From contig JARKQO010000169.1 in assembly GCA_029974855.1 (NCBI GenBank), forward strand, positions 1 to 14,888: a DNA stretch of 14,888 nucleotides. The letters are read 5' to 3'. The notes below the pieces were generated by a model that had not been told where the DNA came from, ran no database searches, and saw only the letters and a list, made by a program, of their open reading frames with translations. Below, in pieces: positions 14,206 to 14,888 of the stretch (the first letter of the stretch is position 1; the number at the start of each line of letters is the position of its first letter). The stretch is from Eubacteriales bacterium. GTDB taxonomy: Bacteria; Bacillota_A; Clostridia; Christensenellales; Aristaeellaceae. Both the position numbers and the translations under genes were made by a program.

Positions 14206-14888
14206 ATGGATTATCAACAGCTCAAAAGCGGTTCCGACGTGCGGGGCCTGGCAGTGGGGGAGGACGCGGTTTTCACGGAGGATGTGGCCAAAGCCTTGGG
14301 CATGGCCTTCGCCTGGTTCGTGGCGGAAAAGGAAGGCAAGGCCCTGGGAGACGTCACCATCGCCCTGGGGCGGGACAGCCGGGTTTCTGGTCCGGCGCTG
14401 CGGACGGCCACGGCCCAGGGCATCGCTGCCTTGGGGGCCCAGGCGGTGGATTACGGCATGTGCACCACCCCGGCCATGTATATGGCCATCCTTACGGAGG
14501 GCTTCGCGCCGGAGGGCTCCATCATGCTCACGGCCAGCCATCATCCCTGGAAGCTCAACGGCATGAAGTTCTTCACCCGGGAGGGCGGCCTGCGCTTTGA
14601 CGAGCTGGACCGGCTGCTGGCTTTGGCCCAGGAAATGCCCCCGCTCCGGGATACCGCCCCGGGGAGCATCCGTCAGCAGCCCTTTTTGCCCACCTACCAG
14701 GAGCAGTTGAAGCGGATGATCATCGACGGGGTGAACCCGGAGGTGACCATGCCGCTTCTGGGGCTCCATGTGGTGGTGGACGCGGGCAACGGCGCGGGGG
14801 GTTTTTACGCGGAAATGCTCCAAAGCCTGGGGGCCTGGGTGGAGGGCAGCCAGTTTCTGGAGCCGGACGGCCACTTTCCTAACCATGT
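14206..14888 (+). CDS. Alpha-phosphohexomutase (phosphoglucomutase/phosphomannomutase), 3' truncated by window
   Basis: The first 227 residues of a phosphohexomutase, open to the last base. These enzymes interconvert hexose 1- and 6-phosphates through an active-site phosphoserine, supplying sugar nucleotides for wall and surface polysaccharides. Domain 1 contains RDSRVSGPAL and the phosphoserine loop TASHHPWKLNG with Ser111; His replaces the Asn of the common TASHNP form, a variant I recall from a Firmicutes subgroup. Domain 2 begins with VVVDAGNGAGGFYAEML, and the sequence stops just after EPDGHFPNH, the start of the domain 2 loop. AAGGAG at 14195-14200 precedes ATG 14206 by five bases. Substrate (glucose or mannose) cannot be decided from this part. 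Confidence 0.9.
   Translation, partial: MDYQQLKSGSDVRGLAVGEDAVFTEDVAKALGMAFAWFVAEKEGKALGDVTIALGRDSRVSGPALRTATAQGIAALGAQAVDYGMCTTPAMYMAILTEGFAPEGSIMLTASHHPWKLNGMKFFTREGGLRFDELDRLLALAQEMPPLRDTAPGSIRQQPFLPTYQEQLKRMIIDGVNPEVTMPLLGLHVVVDAGNGAGGFYAEMLQSLGAWVEGSQFLEPDGHFPNH

Overview
The window is bacterial DNA of fairly high GC content with strong Shine-Dalgarno sites, a T-box leader, sigma-A type promoters and Firmicutes siphophage genes. This points to a Clostridia chromosome. A gut Oscillospiraceae-like host is my best guess, from style only. The left two thirds (1 to about 9,670) is the late end of an integrated siphophage genome. The right third (about 10,088 to 14,888) is ordinary host chromosome.

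Prophage part, all on the + strand with tight spacing: the 3' part of a tape measure gene, a distal tail protein, a ReqiPepy6 Gp37-like tail hub protein, a baseplate/fibre protein, a long BppU-type tail fibre with a short collagen-like stretch, a small XkdX-like protein, a 36-residue single-span membrane protein, an NlpC/P60-SH3b endolysin, an XhlA-like membrane protein and an r1t-type holin. A rho-independent terminator closes the run. The endolysin seems to have lost one base near its 3' end, so its coiled-coil tail is now read out of frame.

Junction: 9,669 to about 10,087 has no convincing gene. It holds three hairpins and one 24-codon ORF, and probably contains the right attachment site. 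The other prophage end is outside the window, so this cannot be tested here.

Host part: a consensus promoter (TTGACA, 17 bp, TATAAT) drives a T-box leader whose specifier loop best reads UGG (Trp). Next come a short ORF with three Trp codons within eight codons, then a three-gene ABC importer: binding protein, permease and ATPase of the COG2984/COG4120/COG1101 (TrpXYZ-like) type. Leader and transporter together suggest tryptophan import induced by uncharged tRNA-Trp. After a strong terminator, a second promoter starts a DUF2461 gene followed 15 bp later by a phosphohexomutase gene that runs off the end of the window.
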